Part shown: positions 18,116-26,632 of the stretch, piece by piece
Layout of the letters: each line of letters begins with the position of its first letter
Position numbering within the stretch: the first letter of the stretch is position 1
Source of the DNA: Tropicimonas marinistellae
GTDB lineage: Bacteria > Pseudomonadota > Alphaproteobacteria > Rhodobacterales > Rhodobacteraceae
Direction: 5' to 3'
Length of the DNA stretch: 64,000 bases
NCBI RefSeq assembly: GCF_001509585.1
Contig: NZ_LNCI01000015.1
Coordinates: forward strand, 1 to 64,000
Program-made: the position numbers and the translations under genes
Notes under the pieces: model-generated
What the model was told of the DNA's origin: nothing
Seen by the model: only the letters and a program-made list of their open reading frames with translations
Databases searched by the model: none

Positions 18116-19627
18116 GTGGATTTCGTGTTCTCCCAACTTGCCGGCTTCGGGGATGCTTTCGCGGACCTCGTGCTCGACCCTCTGACGTATCTCTACCTTG
18201 TGACATCCGTCTTTCTCGGCATCACGTTCGGCGCCTTGCCGGGATTGACCGCAACGCTCGCGGTCACAATCCTGACCGGGTTCTTCGGCAACAAGATCCC
18301 GCTCGACTATTCCCTGATCGCGTTGCTTGGCGCCTATGTCGGCGCAATCTACGGCGGTTCCTATCCGTCGATCGTGTTGAACATACCGGGCACGGCGGCA
18401 AGCGCGGCGACGGCGATGGACGGTCATCCGCTCGCCAAGGCCGGGCGCGGTGGCGAGGCGCTGGGGCTGACCACAACGGCGAGTTTCATCGGTACGCTGA
18501 TCGGAACAGTCGCGCTGCTGATCTTCGTCTGGGTGCTGCTGCTGATTTCAAAGAACATCGCCAGCCCGGAAAAGGCGCTGCTCGCGCTCTTCGGTATCTT
18601 GCTCTCCGGTACGCTGATGAGCTCGGACCTGGTGGTGAAGGGGTGGATCGCCGGCCTGATTGGCCTCGCGATGGCAATGGTCGGTCTCGATCCGCTGTTG
18701 TCGGAGCCCCGGTATACCTTTGGGTGGTCCTACATGCTGTCCGGCTTCCAGGTTGTTCCGGTCCTCATGGGAGCCTTCGCCGTGCCGCAGGTGATCGAGG
18801 GATTGCGCCGTGCGGAGATTGGAAAGATGGCGCAACTCAACGATCGGATCGTCCCGAACCTCGCGGCCGTCCGCCGTTACCTGCCGACGATAACGCGCTC
18901 CGGCGTGATCGGAACCGGCGTGGGCGCACTTCCGGGGGTGGGCGAGGACGTCGCCGGCTGGGTGAGCTATGGTGTCGGCAAGTCGGTTTCCCGCGAAGGG
19001 AAGAAATTTGGCAAGGGATCGTTGGAGGGGCTTCTGTCTGCCGAGACCGCGAACAACGCCTGCATCGGTGGTGCGCTCATCCCGCTGCTGGTGTTGGGCA
19101 TCCCCGGATCGCCGCCGGCCGCCGCGCTCATGGGGGCCCTGAAGATCAACAACGTGATCCCGGGGCCGACCATCGACCCGGCGATCATCCTGCGCGTCGT
19201 GGCGATCCTGGTTCTTGCGTCTTTCACCATGTTCCTGATGGGGTTGTTCACCGCGCGCGTATTCATCCGCATCCTGCGGATTCCGCAGACCCTGTTCCTG
19301 CCGGTGGTGATGGTATTGACGACCATCGGCTCATTCAGCGTGGGCGGAGGGATCAATGACCTGTACCTGATGCTCGGTGTCGGCTTCGTGGCCTATTTCA
19401 TGAACATGCTGGCATTCCCCATCGCGCCGCTGGTGATCGGCGTCATCCTCGGCGGGCTGTTCGACGAGACCTTCCGCCGGTCGCTGTTCCTTGCCGACGG
19501 CGACTTGTCGGTCTTCGCTTCCCGCCCCGGCGCGGCGATCCTGCTCGCGCTGAATGTCGCGCTGATCCTGAGCCAGATCCCCGTCGTCAAGCGGACGTTC
19601 GGGCGCCTTCGCGGGAGGACCGCCTGA
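18116..19627 (+). CDS. tctA: TTT family large permease subunit TctA
   Basis: A 503-residue integral membrane protein with about 12 spans. Both TctA signature repeats are present: ITFGALPGLTATLAVTIL near residue 40 and GTGVGALPGVGEDVAGW near residue 265, along with LNIPGTAASAATAMDGHPLA and LVLGIPGSPPAAALMGAL. The GTG start directly follows the tctB stop. The stop overlaps the next gene as TGATG, so the transporter is translationally coupled to the catabolic genes. Confidence 0.95.
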   Translation: MDFVFSQLAGFGDAFADLVLDPLTYLYLVTSVFLGITFGALPGLTATLAVTILTGFFGNKIPLDYSLIALLGAYVGAIYGGSYPSIVLNIPGTAASAATAMDGHPLAKAGRGGEALGLTTTASFIGTLIGTVALLIFVWVLLLISKNIASPEKALLALFGILLSGTLMSSDLVVKGWIAGLIGLAMAMVGLDPLLSEPRYTFGWSYMLSGFQVVPVLMGAFAVPQVIEGLRRAEIGKMAQLNDRIVPNLAAVRRYLPTITRSGVIGTGVGALPGVGEDVAGWVSYGVGKSVSREGKKFGKGSLEGLLSAETANNACIGGALIPLLVLGIPGSPPAAALMGALKINNVIPGPTIDPAIILRVVAILVLASFTMFLMGLFTARVFIRILRIPQTLFLPVVMVLTTIGSFSVGGGINDLYLMLGVGFVAYFMNMLAFPIAPLVIGVILGGLFDETFRRSLFLADGDLSVFASRPGAAILLALNVALILSQIPVVKRTFGRLRGRTA

Positions 19628-19917
19628 TGTATGCCGTGACGGTGAGATTCAGCATCAAGCCAAGCCACTTTGCCGAGTTCTTGCTGCTGATGGTGCACAA
19701 TGCGCGCACCTCGCTTGCGTTGGAACCTGGCTGTCGGCAGTTCGACGTCTGCACCGACCCCGATCAGCCGGACAGGGTGTTTCTCTACGAGCTTTACGAC
19801 GACCGCGCGGCCTTCGAGTCGCATCTCCAAGCCGAGCACTTCAGGGAATTCGATGCTGCGGTGGCGCCGATGATCGCTGAAAAGAGTGTAGACTGCTTTT
19901 CGGAGGTGAGATCATGA
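19627..19917 (+). CDS. Antibiotic biosynthesis monooxygenase (ABM) domain protein
   Basis: A 96-residue single-domain ABM protein of the YgiN / quinol monooxygenase type: a ferredoxin-like fold with EPGCRQFDV and FLYELYDDRAAFESHLQAEHF. Family members oxidise quinols without cofactor or act as small isomerases. Its TGATG overlap with tctA and ATGA overlap with the next gene make it part of the catabolic operon, but its step is unclear. Confidence 0.85.
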   Translation: MYAVTVRFSIKPSHFAEFLLLMVHNARTSLALEPGCRQFDVCTDPDQPDRVFLYELYDDRAAFESHLQAEHFREFDAAVAPMIAEKSVDCFSEVRS

Positions 19918-20711
19918 GCGACTGGGAAATCTACGCCATCAAATACGCGGACCGCAACGCGCGGACCCGGCGCGACAGCTTCCTTTTCGACGACAACCAT
20001 GACGCACCCCATGCGATGGATTACTTCATGTGGCTGCTGCGCCGCGGTGACGAGGTCATTCTCGTCGATACGGGCTACGACGATACGGAAGCGGCATCGC
20101 GCGGTCGCCCGATCCGGCTCGACCCGCGCGCCGCGCTCGAACCCTTGGGCGTTGTGCCGCAGGAGATCACCCAGGTGATCGTGACGCATTTGCACTACGA
20201 CCACGCGGGCGGCTTGCATCTGTTCCCCAACGCGACCTTGCACATGCAGGCGGCGGAAATGGCCTATGCCACCGGGCCGTGCATGTGTCACGACACGCTG
20301 CGCATGCCGTTTACAGCTGGCCATGTCTGCGAGGCGGTGCGGCGGCTCTACGCGGGGCAGGTGGTTTTCCATGATGGCGACGCCGAGGTGGCGGAGGGCG
20401 TCACGGTGCACCGCATCGGCGGGCATAGCCGTGGTCTCCAGGGGGTGCGTGTCAGGACCGGTTGCGGCTGGATCGTCCTCGCGTCCGACGCGGCGCATTT
20501 CTACGAGAACATCTTTGCCCGCAAACCCTTCCCGATCGTGGTCGATCTGCAGGACATGCTGGACGGTTTCGACACGTTGCTGCGCCTTGCCAGCCGGCCC
20601 GAACTGATCGTGCCCGGTCATGACCCGCTTGTCCGCGACCGCTTCCCGCGCGGCGTGGCCGACCACATCATCCGCCTCGATCCGGGCCCGCTCGGAGCCT
20701 TCGCCCGATGA
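19914..20711 (+). CDS. Metallo-beta-lactamase-fold hydrolase, lactonase-like
   Basis: A 265-residue MBL-fold hydrolase. The zinc motif HxHxDH is at H92-L-H94-Y-D96-H97 in VTHLHYDHAGG. Further ligands are in HRIGGHSRGL, LASDAAHFYEN and VPGHDPL. The layout is that of N-acyl-homoserine lactonases (AiiA/AttM). In this operon I infer a sugar-lactone ring-opening role, since acid sugars often arrive as lactones; quorum quenching is the alternative. It overlaps both neighbours by four bases. Confidence 0.88.
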   Translation: MSDWEIYAIKYADRNARTRRDSFLFDDNHDAPHAMDYFMWLLRRGDEVILVDTGYDDTEAASRGRPIRLDPRAALEPLGVVPQEITQVIVTHLHYDHAGGLHLFPNATLHMQAAEMAYATGPCMCHDTLRMPFTAGHVCEAVRRLYAGQVVFHDGDAEVAEGVTVHRIGGHSRGLQGVRVRTGCGWIVLASDAAHFYENIFARKPFPIVVDLQDMLDGFDTLLRLASRPELIVPGHDPLVRDRFPRGVADHIIRLDPGPLGAFAR

Positions 20712-21352
20712 CGGAGGAGGCCCGCCTGCGCGAAGAAATCTGTCGCATCGCGAAGTCGATGTTCGACCGTGGACTGACCTGCGGCGCGTCCGGCAACATC
20801 TCGGCGCGCCTGTCGGACGGGACGCTGCTGATGACTCCGACCGGCAGCTCCTTGGGGTTTCTCGATCCGGCGCGGATCAGCCGGCTCGACGCGGCGATGA
20901 AGCTCCTTTCGGGCGATCCGCCGACAAAGGAGATCCCGCTGCACGGCGCCTTTTATGAAACGCGCGCGCAGACCGGGGCGGTGGTGCATCTGCACTCGAC
21001 CCATTCGGTCGCCGTGTCGATGCTGCCGGATGTGGACCCCCAGAATATGCTGCCACCACTCACGCCTTACGCGATCATGCGTCTGGGAAAGGTGCAGCGT
21101 CTGCCATTCATCCTGCCGGGCGATCCCGCCATGGGCGACGCGGTCAGGGGATTGGCAGGCAAACACGCGGCCGTGGTTCTTGCGAACCACGGACCGGTGG
21201 TGGCGGGCAAGGACCTCTGGGCCGCCACCTTTGCCATCGAGGAACTGGAAGAAACCGCAAAGCTCGCGCTGCTGACACGTGGCACGGGCGCCGTCGGGTT
21301 GACGAACGCGCAGATCGCAGCGGTCGTTCGGAAATTCGACATTGATTGGTGA
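20708..21352 (+). CDS. otnC: 3-oxo-tetronate 4-phosphate decarboxylase (OtnC-like class II aldolase)
   Basis: A 214-residue class II aldolase/adducin protein. It has the phosphate-binding region SGNISARL and TPTGSSLG, the zinc ligands in HLHSTHS (about residues 97-103), and LANHGPVVAG. Together with the OtnK kinase downstream it fits OtnC, which decarboxylates 3-oxo-tetronate 4-phosphate to dihydroxyacetone phosphate. L-fuculose-phosphate aldolase-type action is the alternative. The ATG overlaps the stop of the MBL gene. Confidence 0.85.
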   Translation: MTEEARLREEICRIAKSMFDRGLTCGASGNISARLSDGTLLMTPTGSSLGFLDPARISRLDAAMKLLSGDPPTKEIPLHGAFYETRAQTGAVVHLHSTHSVAVSMLPDVDPQNMLPPLTPYAIMRLGKVQRLPFILPGDPAMGDAVRGLAGKHAAVVLANHGPVVAGKDLWAATFAIEELEETAKLALLTRGTGAVGLTNAQIAAVVRKFDIDW

Positions 21353-21367
21353 GAAAGGGATAGCCGC

Positions 21368-22489
21368 ATGACGTCAGGCGCACGCATAGCACTGATCAAA
21401 GGCGATGGAATTGGAATCGACGTCGCCGACGCTGCGATGCGGGTCGCGAACACGGCCTGCGAACGGGTTGGTGCCCCAGCTTTGCAGTTTGACGAAATCC
21501 GGGCCGGCGCTGGCTACTTCTGTGAGACGGGCCAGGACATCGAGCCCGGCGGCGAGGCGCGGGCGGGCGAGGCCGATGCGATCTTCCTCGGGGCCATCGG
21601 GCTTCCGTCCATCCGGCACGACGATGGCACCGAGATTTCGCCGCATCTCCGGCTTCGCGACCGCTATGGGTTGTACGCCGGCATTCGCCCCGTCCGGGCC
21701 TATCCCAACGCGCCGCAGCGCCTCGCCGACCCGCGCGCGGCGGCGTTGGATCTGGTTGTTCTGCGCGAAAGCACCGAGGGACTTTTCTACTCCGCGGCGG
21801 CTCACAAGCGCGCCGTTGTTGTCGGCGACGAGGAGGTTCGGGAAACGCTGCGGATCACGCGGGCAACAACCGAGAAACTCCACCGGTTCGCCTTCAGGCT
21901 GGCGGAGAAACGACGCGCGCGCGGCAAGCGTGCGCGGCTGACCTGCGTGGACAAGGCCAACGTCTTCGCCTCGATGGCGTTCTTCCGGAAGATCTTCGAT
22001 GAAGTGGCCGCAGAGCACCCCGGCACCGAGATCGGGTACAACTATGTGGATGCGCAGGCGCTCGACCTCGTCCGTCGTCCGTGGGAGTTCGATATCCTGG
22101 TGATGGAGAACATGTTCGGCGACATCATCTCCGACCTCGCGGGGGGCCTCGTGGGTGGCATGGGCATGGCGGCCTGCGCCGAGATCGGGGACGAGACGGG
22201 CCTGTTTCAACCGGCGCATGGCAGCGCGCCCGACATCATGGGCCAGGACAAGGCCAACCCGCTGGCGGCGATCCTGAGCGCGGTCTTGATGCTCGACTAC
22301 CTCGTGGAAAAGACCGGTGTCGCGGCCTATGGGACGGCGGCCAGCGCCATCGACCTGGCGGTCGAAGCGGGCTTTGAGGCCAATCGGTTGCGACCAATGG
22401 AATTCGGCGGCGACATGGGTACGCACGCGGTCACAGAAGAGGTGCTCGCCCATATCGTGGCACAGGGGATCTCCAAGTCCGTCGGTTGA
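21368..22489 (+). CDS. Isocitrate/isopropylmalate dehydrogenase family protein
   Basis: A 373-residue NAD-dependent beta-decarboxylating dehydrogenase-fold protein. It shows IALIKGDGIGIDV at the start, RLRDRYGLYAGIRPVRAYP (substrate arginines), the metal site ENMFGDIISDLAGGLVGGMG with its Asp residues, and the cofactor segment PAHGSAPDIMGQDKANP. The family includes tartrate, malate and isopropylmalate dehydrogenases. In an OtnC/OtnK operon the expected oxidation is of a C4 acid to 3-oxo-tetronate, a step normally done by LtnD or a PdxA-type enzyme. AAAGGGAT lies before the ATG. Confidence 0.88.
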   Translation: MTSGARIALIKGDGIGIDVADAAMRVANTACERVGAPALQFDEIRAGAGYFCETGQDIEPGGEARAGEADAIFLGAIGLPSIRHDDGTEISPHLRLRDRYGLYAGIRPVRAYPNAPQRLADPRAAALDLVVLRESTEGLFYSAAAHKRAVVVGDEEVRETLRITRATTEKLHRFAFRLAEKRRARGKRARLTCVDKANVFASMAFFRKIFDEVAAEHPGTEIGYNYVDAQALDLVRRPWEFDILVMENMFGDIISDLAGGLVGGMGMAACAEIGDETGLFQPAHGSAPDIMGQDKANPLAAILSAVLMLDYLVEKTGVAAYGTAASAIDLAVEAGFEANRLRPMEFGGDMGTHAVTEEVLAHIVAQGISKSVG

Positions 22490-22567
22490 TGGTTTTGCGA
22501 GGCGCATGGATCGTCGTGGGCGTGTGACGTTTGCCCCGGCGGTCTTCACTCAACTGGGAAGTGGCTC

Positions 22568-23833
22568 ATGACTTTGGTTCTGGGGGCGATTGCCGACGAT
22601 TTCACCGGCGCGACCGATCTTGCCAACACGCTGGTGAAGGAGGGGATGCGGGCCGTTCAGGTGATCGGCGTTCCTGACACTGCGACGGAGATCGGCGATG
22701 CCCAGGCAGTCGTGGTTGCACTCAAATCCCGCACGGCGCCGGTTCAACAGGCGGTGAAGCAATCGCTCGCGGCACTCGATTGGTTGCGCGAGCTGGGGGC
22801 GGCGCAGTTCCTGTTCAAGTATTGCTCGACCTTCGATTCCACGCCGGACGGGAACATTGGCCCGGTGGCGGATGCGCTGCGGCGCCGGCTCGGTGCCGAC
22901 TTCGCGCTTGTCTGCCCCGCTTTTCCGGCGAATGGGCGCACGATCTACCAAGGTCATCTGTTCGTCGGGGACACGCTGTTGTCCGAAAGCTCGATGAGGG
23001 ACCATCCGCTCACGCCAATGCGGGACTCCAGCCTGATCCGTTTGATGGCGCAGCAGGCCGCGGGGCGTGTCGGGTTGATTCCATTGAACGACGTGATGGC
23101 TGGGCCAACCGCTGTCTCGGCCCGGATCGACGTGCTGCGCAAGGAGGGCGTCACCTATGCCGTTGCCGATGCGCTCACCGATGCGCACCTGCGCCACGTG
23201 GGACACGCGGCCGACGGTCATGTGCTGATCACCGGTGGGTCGGGGATCGCAATGGGGCTGCCGGACAATCTGCGGGCGGCAGGCAAGCTGGAGACGTCGC
23301 AGCCGCCGCAGGTTGCGCCCGTGGAGGGCCGGTCCTTGGTGCTCGCCGGCAGTTGTTCCGAGGCGACGCGCGGCCAGATCGCGCGTGCACGGGAGATCTG
23401 GCCAACCCGCAAACTGGATGTGGATCGTATCGCGGAGGGCCTGGATGTGGCGGGTGAGGCGGTCTCGTGGGCCCTGGCGCAACCGGAGGATTCTCCGGTC
23501 GTGATCTATGGGTCGGCGGATCCGGACGACGTGCGGCGAACACAGGAACGCTATGGAACGGAGCGCGCCAGCGAGATGGTCGAGAGCACCCTCGGTGCCA
23601 TTGCCGTGAAGCTGCACGCCGCGGGCTATACCCGGCTTGTTGTCGCGGGAGGCGAGACCTCCGGTGCCGTCGTGTCCGCGCTTGGCGTGTCCGCCCTGCG
23701 GATCGGGCCGGAAATCGCGCCGGGCGTCCCCTGGACGGAAGCGCTCGGTGGTCGCAGGTTGGCGCTTGCTCTGAAGTCCGGGAATTTCGGAACGCGGGAT
23801 TTCTTCGAACGGGCCTTCGCCATGGTGTCGTGA
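22568..23833 (+). CDS. otnK: 3-oxo-tetronate kinase (OtnK), DUF1537 family
   Basis: A 421-residue four-carbon acid sugar kinase. The N-terminal domain has GAIADDFTGATDLANTLV (residues 6-23) and KYCSTFDSTPDGNIGP (about 79-94), and the C-terminal nucleotide-binding domain has VVAGGETSGAVVSALGV and LALKSGNFG. It phosphorylates 3-oxo-tetronates (from threonate or erythronate) at O4, feeding OtnC. It starts 78 bases after the dehydrogenase stop and is the last gene of the operon. Confidence 0.93.
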   Translation: MTLVLGAIADDFTGATDLANTLVKEGMRAVQVIGVPDTATEIGDAQAVVVALKSRTAPVQQAVKQSLAALDWLRELGAAQFLFKYCSTFDSTPDGNIGPVADALRRRLGADFALVCPAFPANGRTIYQGHLFVGDTLLSESSMRDHPLTPMRDSSLIRLMAQQAAGRVGLIPLNDVMAGPTAVSARIDVLRKEGVTYAVADALTDAHLRHVGHAADGHVLITGGSGIAMGLPDNLRAAGKLETSQPPQVAPVEGRSLVLAGSCSEATRGQIARAREIWPTRKLDVDRIAEGLDVAGEAVSWALAQPEDSPVVIYGSADPDDVRRTQERYGTERASEMVESTLGAIAVKLHAAGYTRLVVAGGETSGAVVSALGVSALRIGPEIAPGVPWTEALGGRRLALALKSGNFGTRDFFERAFAMVS

Positions 23834-24399
23834 GAACGACGATATCCCGCCATCGGTTATTTTGACCTACTAGGAACGCGCGAGCACCGGAAGCGTGGTC
23901 GATTGCGTTTGTCTGTTGGTCGAAGCCCTCGTAGGGCCAGGCGCCGGTTGGAACCGGTGCGCCGACCTTCTTGGAGAGCGTCACGGTGGATACCGCGTCC
24001 GTGATGGCGACGGGCGGCAGCGTGCCGGTTGCTGCGGCGACCTCGCAAATGGCCGCATTTGCGATTTGTGCATGTGGATGAATGCCTCGTCTGACACATC
24101 CGGTTCGACGCCCAATGCACGGCTGACCGCGGTTCGACTGAATGGGTGAGTCCCCGATTCAATCGAACCGGAAGGGGTATTGCGGTGCCGCGAGCCGTCG
24201 GTATCGCCACAGATACGAAACGATGGCGCGAAGTTGTCGATTATGTTGCGGCAACGCGGGCCAATCCGACCAAAAGATTCCACATATTAACCTAGAATTA
24301 GATTAATTAACGCAGTATCAGTATAACTAATGTGAACGTGAGATTAACGAGTGTGTGTGTTTTGTTGTGTGTGTGTACCGAGTGACGATTTTGCGAGTG

Positions 24400-24431
24400 A
24401 GTCCGGGTCCGCTTAATGGCGGGTCCGGACT
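24400..24431 (+). other. Hairpin after a GT-tract
   Basis: A 13-bp stem with two G-T wobble pairs (24400-24412 with 24419-24431, AGTCCGGGTCCGC pairing) closes on the loop TTAATG. It follows 25 bases after a GTGTGTGT...GTGTGTGT tract. The same CGC-TTAAT loop occurs in the hairpin at 28119-28149. No T-run follows, so classic termination is uncertain; it could end a small RNA. Confidence 0.5.
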
Positions 24432-24746
24432 TCGATTTGGTTGAGTTTCAAGAGATCGGTGAGCCCAAATGATGACATGTCTGGCGTTTGCAATCCTGTG
24501 TTCCGTGTTACTGGTACTATCCGGCATGCATGTTGGCCGAGCCGTCCTCCTCGCCCCAGTGGCCGCGATGCCGACAACCGACCGACGGCATCCGGCGGGT
24601 TCGGGGCGTAGGGGCTAAAACGGAGCGATGCTTTCCATGCCCTGACGGAATGGGCAATCGATATTGCAGGGTATGACTTTTTTGGAACGGATCTGGTGAG
24701 ATCCGGGTGGCTGAATTTCAATCTGCTTGTCGATGATCAAAGGAAA

Positions 24747-24776
24747 GGGGGGCTGCGCCACCAAGCGCAGCCCCCC
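24747..24776. terminator. Perfect 12-bp hairpin
   Basis: GGGGGGCTGCGC (24747-24758), loop CACCAA, GCGCAGCCCCCC (24765-24776), followed by GATTTCT. The stem is perfect and very GC-rich. It resembles a factor-independent terminator with a poor T-run. No gene is seen on either side that it would clearly serve. Confidence 0.5.
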
Positions 24777-25277
24777 GATTTCTGTTCCCACCGGGTTTTG
24801 GTCCGCCGCTTGCCGGGAGCCCAAAAGCATGGATGCATGTAGCGGCCGGGACGCCCCGATCACCTCAACATCGCTGGCCACCGCAACACAATGGCCATTC
24901 CGGACACGCAGCGCAGTTTGGGACAAAGGTCAAACGCCGGTCAGACGCGGCGGCTAAAGCCAGATGTCCTGGGAACGCGCCTGGATTTCCAGCTTTCTGG
25001 CACGACATCTCGACGCGACCGGCTCGAACGATGGGACTGGAATCAGCTCGTATTCGCACTCGCGCGCCGAAAACCGATTATACAAGATCGAACCCACACT
25101 GTCCCGAACGCGACCACACAGCGCATTCGGAAGCCCACGTTCACTGACGATTGCCGGCATCTTGCCGAGAACTTTGTTCCACTTACTCACAACACGTACC
25201 ACTCGTAAAAAACTCACGCCTCAACCGAAAAACCCACGCCTCACCCGAGGGCAACTCGATTACACACATAACACTCA

Positions 25278-25292
25278 CTAATGCGACATTAG
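25278..25292. promoter_or_regulatory. CTAAT-N5-ATTAG dyad
   Basis: CTAATGCGACATTAG is a perfect 5-bp-arm inverted repeat that also satisfies the LysR box T-N11-A. A near-copy with the same flank (ATTAGATT.T.TAAT) lies at 28269-28283. It is about 200 bases beyond the stop of the ArgP-like gene. Binding by that regulator is inferred. Confidence 0.4.
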
Positions 25293-25498
25293 ATTCTGTA
25301 ATGCGCGGCGTCCACCGTGGATTTCGAAACAATCTGTTCTGAGGCTTTTACGTGCCGAGGCTCAACGGATTAACGCGAACGAGCCCATTCATTTGCGACG
25401 GGACCGCGTTGCGAAACGGCTGGTGCGCAGCCCTTGAGCGCACCAATTCGAGGATGGCTGCGGGCAGGAAAGACCGGGCCGGACGTGCCTTCGGGGAA

Positions 25499-26416
25499 CT
25501 AGAAGAGCCGGAAGTCGTCTGGCTGGAGCTGCCGCATGGCCTCCTCGGACACGATATCCCCCAACCGCCGAAGGACCTCGCTCGACTGCGTACTGGTTTT
25601 CCAGTGAAGCGCGACCTTCACGGGACGATCCGGTATAAGTTCGATTAACTGGCCGTTCTCGATGAGGGGCAGGCCGGCCATGCCGGGAACGAGCCCCCAG
25701 GCCGTGCCGTTCAGGCAGCAAGCCACGTATCCTTCGTAGGACGGGACCAAGTGTGTCGGCGACTTGGCGGCCTCTCCGAAGCAGAGGTTCATCCACTGGT
25801 CCTGAATGGTGTCGCTCCGGTCGAACGCCAAGCAGGGCGCCTTCGCGAGAGCGGCGAGCGTGACGCCCTCCACGAAGTGTGCGTTGTAGAACTCCGGCGA
25901 GGAAACCGCGAAGTAGTCCATGGAGCCGAGCGAGATCCGCCGGCACCCCTGTACCGGCTGGTCGTTCGCGGTGACGACGGCCAGGGCTTCGCCAGACACG
26001 AGGTTCTGCTCCGTATCTTCCTGATCGGCAGGGAGAATATCGAACCTGACTTTCAACTCGCCGGCGGCGCGCTTGATGACGCTTGGAAACCAGGTCGCCA
26101 GACTGTCGTTGTTCACCGATATGCGGATCGTGGCCTCCGAGGAGTCGCTGCCGCCCGACATTGCATTGATACGTTCACTCAGTTCGTGCTGGAGGAGCGA
26201 CACCTGTTCCACATGTCTGCAGAACTGAAGGCCAGCCTCCGTGGGTACGCAAGGCCGCCCCCGAACGACGAGCACGGAGCCCACGCTTTCCTCGAGATGC
26301 TTGATTCTCTGACTGACCGCTGACTGGGTCACGTTGAGGGATTTTGCTGCAGCATCGAATCGCCCTTCGCGCACAACTGCTGCCAGTGCGACGAGTGCGT
26401 CGTAGTCATAGTCCAT
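25499..26416 (-). CDS. LysR family regulator, ArgP-like
   Basis: A 305-residue LysR regulator. The N-terminal winged helix (residues 3-60; RFDAAAKSLNVTQSAVSQRI) is followed by the co-inducer domain. The stretch VLVVRGRPCVPTEAG and the start MDYDYDALVALAAVVREGRF are typical of the ArgP/IciA group, which senses lysine/arginine and usually drives an exporter. Here the divergent gene is a fatty-acid desaturase instead. The ATG at 26416 gives the family's normal start; an ATG 21 codons upstream would translate through the operator. Two dyads lie upstream at 26435 and 26519. Confidence 0.88.
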   Translation of the reverse strand: MDYDYDALVALAAVVREGRFDAAAKSLNVTQSAVSQRIKHLEESVGSVLVVRGRPCVPTEAGLQFCRHVEQVSLLQHELSERINAMSGGSDSSEATIRISVNNDSLATWFPSVIKRAAGELKVRFDILPADQEDTEQNLVSGEALAVVTANDQPVQGCRRISLGSMDYFAVSSPEFYNAHFVEGVTLAALAKAPCLAFDRSDTIQDQWMNLCFGEAAKSPTHLVPSYEGYVACCLNGTAWGLVPGMAGLPLIENGQLIELIPDRPVKVALHWKTSTQSSEVLRRLGDIVSEEAMRQLQPDDFRLF

Positions 26417-26434
26417 GTGATTGATGCTTTTTAT

Positions 26435-26449
26435 ATTAGTTTTCCTAAT
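26435..26449. promoter_or_regulatory. ATTAG-N5-CTAAT dyad next to the LysR start
   Basis: ATTAGTTTTCCTAAT sits 19 bases upstream of the LysR ATG. Its reverse complement (ATTAGGAAAACTAAT) is nearly identical to the dyad at 26519-26533. Both fit T-N11-A. Such a paired arrangement between divergent genes is standard for LysR autoregulation. Confidence 0.55.
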
Positions 26450-26518
26450 GGATTTTAAGCCCAATTTCAGCGAGTTCAAGCGGAAACTTTCGTGCCAGCC
26501 GGGACAGCACCTGGCTGG

Positions 26519-26533
26519 ATTAGAAAACCTAAT
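26519..26533. promoter_or_regulatory. ATTAG-N5-CTAAT dyad in the LysR-desaturase intergenic region
   Basis: ATTAGAAAACCTAAT lies 100 bases upstream of the desaturase start and 70 bases from the companion dyad. It fits the LysR box T-N11-A and is the likely activation site for the desaturase gene. Confidence 0.55.
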
Positions 26534-26632
26534 ATGTGAGGTGTCTCACTTAAGCCACGGTACATAAAATAACTTTTCATTGTTTCGCAATGCGCTACAA
26601 ACGATAGGCGATCAATTAGCTGGGGGTGGGTC

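Larger units (their letters stand above)
23834..25498. other. 1.7-kb largely non-coding, partly AT-rich stretch
   Basis: I find no convincing gene. The stretch holds AT-rich patches (24280-24330, 25190-25300), a GT-tract (24350-24376), two strong hairpins and a CTAAT/ATTAG dyad, listed separately, plus CA-rich runs near 25260-25280. Base composition differs from the neighbouring operon and it may carry small RNAs or foreign DNA. Confidence 0.5.

Noticed and set aside
21374-22549. A 391-residue minus-strand frame opposite the dehydrogenase
   Set aside because: Antisense shadow of a well-supported enzyme gene; no recognisable domain.
24350-24376. GT-tract considered as a CRISPR or microsatellite array
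   Set aside because: There are no spaced repeats; it is a short low-complexity run, noted only as part of a possible small RNA.
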